Source of the DNA: JAWLFI01 sp041685645
GTDB taxonomy: Bacteria; Bacteroidota; Bacteroidia; Chitinophagales; Saprospiraceae
Assembly: GCA_041685645.1 (NCBI GenBank)
Contig: JAWLFI010000146.1
Location: 1-6,485 of the forward strand
Direction: 5' to 3'
DNA: 6,485 nt
Numbering within the stretch: the first letter of the stretch is position 1; every line of letters begins with the position of its first letter. This document shows, piece by piece, positions 5,772 to 6,485 of the stretch. The position numbers and the translations under genes are program-made. The notes under the pieces are model-generated. The model was not told where the DNA came from, ran no database searches, and saw nothing but the letters and a program-made list of their open reading frames with translations.

Positions 5772-5832
5772 AGAGAGATGGTACTTACACCTTATAAATG
5801 AGAGGATAATGCATGCTTAATTATCTAATATG

Positions 5833-5866
5833 TTCCAATATTAAAACATTATTCCATTTTTTGGAT
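5833..5866 (-). promoter_or_regulatory. Putative enhancer-binding-protein sites upstream of subunit B
   Basis: A TTCCA half-site at 5833-5837 is followed, 19 bases on, by TTCCA-N5-TGGA at 5852-5865. The 17-base core TTATTCCATTTTTTGGA is identical to the one upstream of subunit A. The distance from TTCCA (5852) to the -24 element is 88 bases here and 91 for subunit A, while the sequence between has diverged. The site also lies about 30 bases upstream of the divergent TspO-like start and could affect that gene. Confidence 0.55.
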
Positions 5867-5894
5867 CATCTAACAAACGCTTAAATTTCCAGAT

Positions 5895-6485
5895 ATGAAG
5901 ATACTTACTGCTATTGGTTCTATTTTGAGTTTTATCCTGGCCCTATACATCAATTACCTTTCACAAACTGATGAGTGGATGGGAAACAGCGTTGATGAGG
6001 TTTCAGCTCAATATCCCACACTCATCACACCGGCATCTTATGCGTTCAGTATATGGGGGGTAATATATTTATCCATGATTGGTTTTCTGATTTTCCAATT
6101 CAAAAAAGCACTGCAACCGCAACTTCCTCAAAGAAAAATGCAAAATATTCGACTCGCATTTATTGTTCTTCACCTGTTGAATGCAGCCTGGGTCGTAAGC
6201 TGGACCTATGAATACCTACTCCTTTCATTCCTTTTAATTAGTTGCATGCTGATAAGTGCCCTCTATATCTTATTGCAAGAAAGGGATTCACTACCATCTG
6301 TGGGCAGTAAGTGGTGGGTTCAATATCCATTTGAAATTTATACGGGATGGCTAACCATGGCCACGGTCGCCAATGCTGCTACCACAATTCAGAGTTTTTC
6401 CATCGTACCCGTAATGCTGGAGGGTATAATGGCCTTGATCGTACTATTTATAGCGTGGTGGATATACTATCAAATTTGGGCAAAA
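5895..6485 (+). CDS. TspO/MBR-like tryptophan-rich membrane protein (3' end outside window)
   Basis: An ATG at 5895 opens 197 codons that run without a stop to the window edge. The protein is almost wholly hydrophobic, with about six membrane-compatible stretches (about 4-22, 47-70, 84-104, 107-127, 143-162, 171-195) and many tryptophans (28, 54, 99, 103, 140, 141, 152, 187, 188, 195). The segment ITPASYAFSIWGVIYL (44-59) and GWLTMATVANAA (151-162) match the pattern of the Bacteroidota 'tryptophan-rich sensory protein' relatives of TspO/MBR, inner-membrane proteins linked to tetrapyrrole or stress signalling. That family assignment is by recognition and moderately sure. The gene is divergent from the subunit B gene and probably functionally unrelated. 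A weak Bacteroidota-type promoter (TTG at 5861, TAAATTTC at 5882) is possible but sits very close to the start codon. Confidence 0.75.
   Translation, partial: MKILTAIGSILSFILALYINYLSQTDEWMGNSVDEVSAQYPTLITPASYAFSIWGVIYLSMIGFLIFQFKKALQPQLPQRKMQNIRLAFIVLHLLNAAWVVSWTYEYLLLSFLLISCMLISALYILLQERDSLPSVGSKWWVQYPFEIYTGWLTMATVANAATTIQSFSIVPVMLEGIMALIVLFIAWWIYYQIWAK

Overview
The window looks like a piece of a Bacteroidota genome, probably a Cytophagales/Flavobacteriales-type marine or soil bacterium. This rests on moderate-to-low GC, signal peptides with Gln just after the predicted cleavage site, A-rich leaders without Shine-Dalgarno sequences, and a TspO-type protein of the kind common in that phylum. 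It is a scaffold: 100 Ns at 3666-3765 mark an assembly gap, probably of arbitrary size.

Layout, in transcription order on the minus strand from right to left. A secreted beta-rich protein (5120-5725, 'subunit B') has its own promoter. A noncoding stretch follows (4635-5119). Next is its paralogue (3883-4473, 'subunit A'), with its own promoter and two tandem terminators. After the gap comes the 3' end of a third paralogue (3570-3665, 'subunit C', frameshifted as assembled), then a leaky-looking hairpin. Beyond that are a two-domain PapD-like periplasmic protein (2706-3488), an 882-residue usher-like outer-membrane beta-barrel protein (61-2709, ATGA overlap with the preceding gene), and the first 13 codons of another exported protein (1-41). 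On the plus strand at the right edge, a TspO/MBR-like membrane protein (5895-6485) runs off the window.

How it may work together (inference): the order subunits, two-domain chaperone, outer-membrane usher, further secreted protein matches archaic (Csu-type) chaperone-usher pilus operons. The three subunits end in an almost invariant alternating hydrophobic strand (ITVTYTLSEE), as expected for a chaperone- or donor-strand-type interaction. Characterised pili of Bacteroidota are mostly type V (FimA/Mfa, lipoprotein based), and these subunits show no lipobox, so this could be a divergent chaperone-usher-like surface-fibre system.

Regulation: both intact subunit genes carry the same promoter architecture in otherwise unrelated upstream DNA. 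There is a sigma-54-type -24 element (TTGGCACG) with an imperfect -12 element. About 90 bp further upstream is a TTCCA-N5-TGGA(A) palindrome, preceded by a TTCCA half-site at exactly 19 bp in both cases. This suggests sigma-54 control with an enhancer-binding protein.
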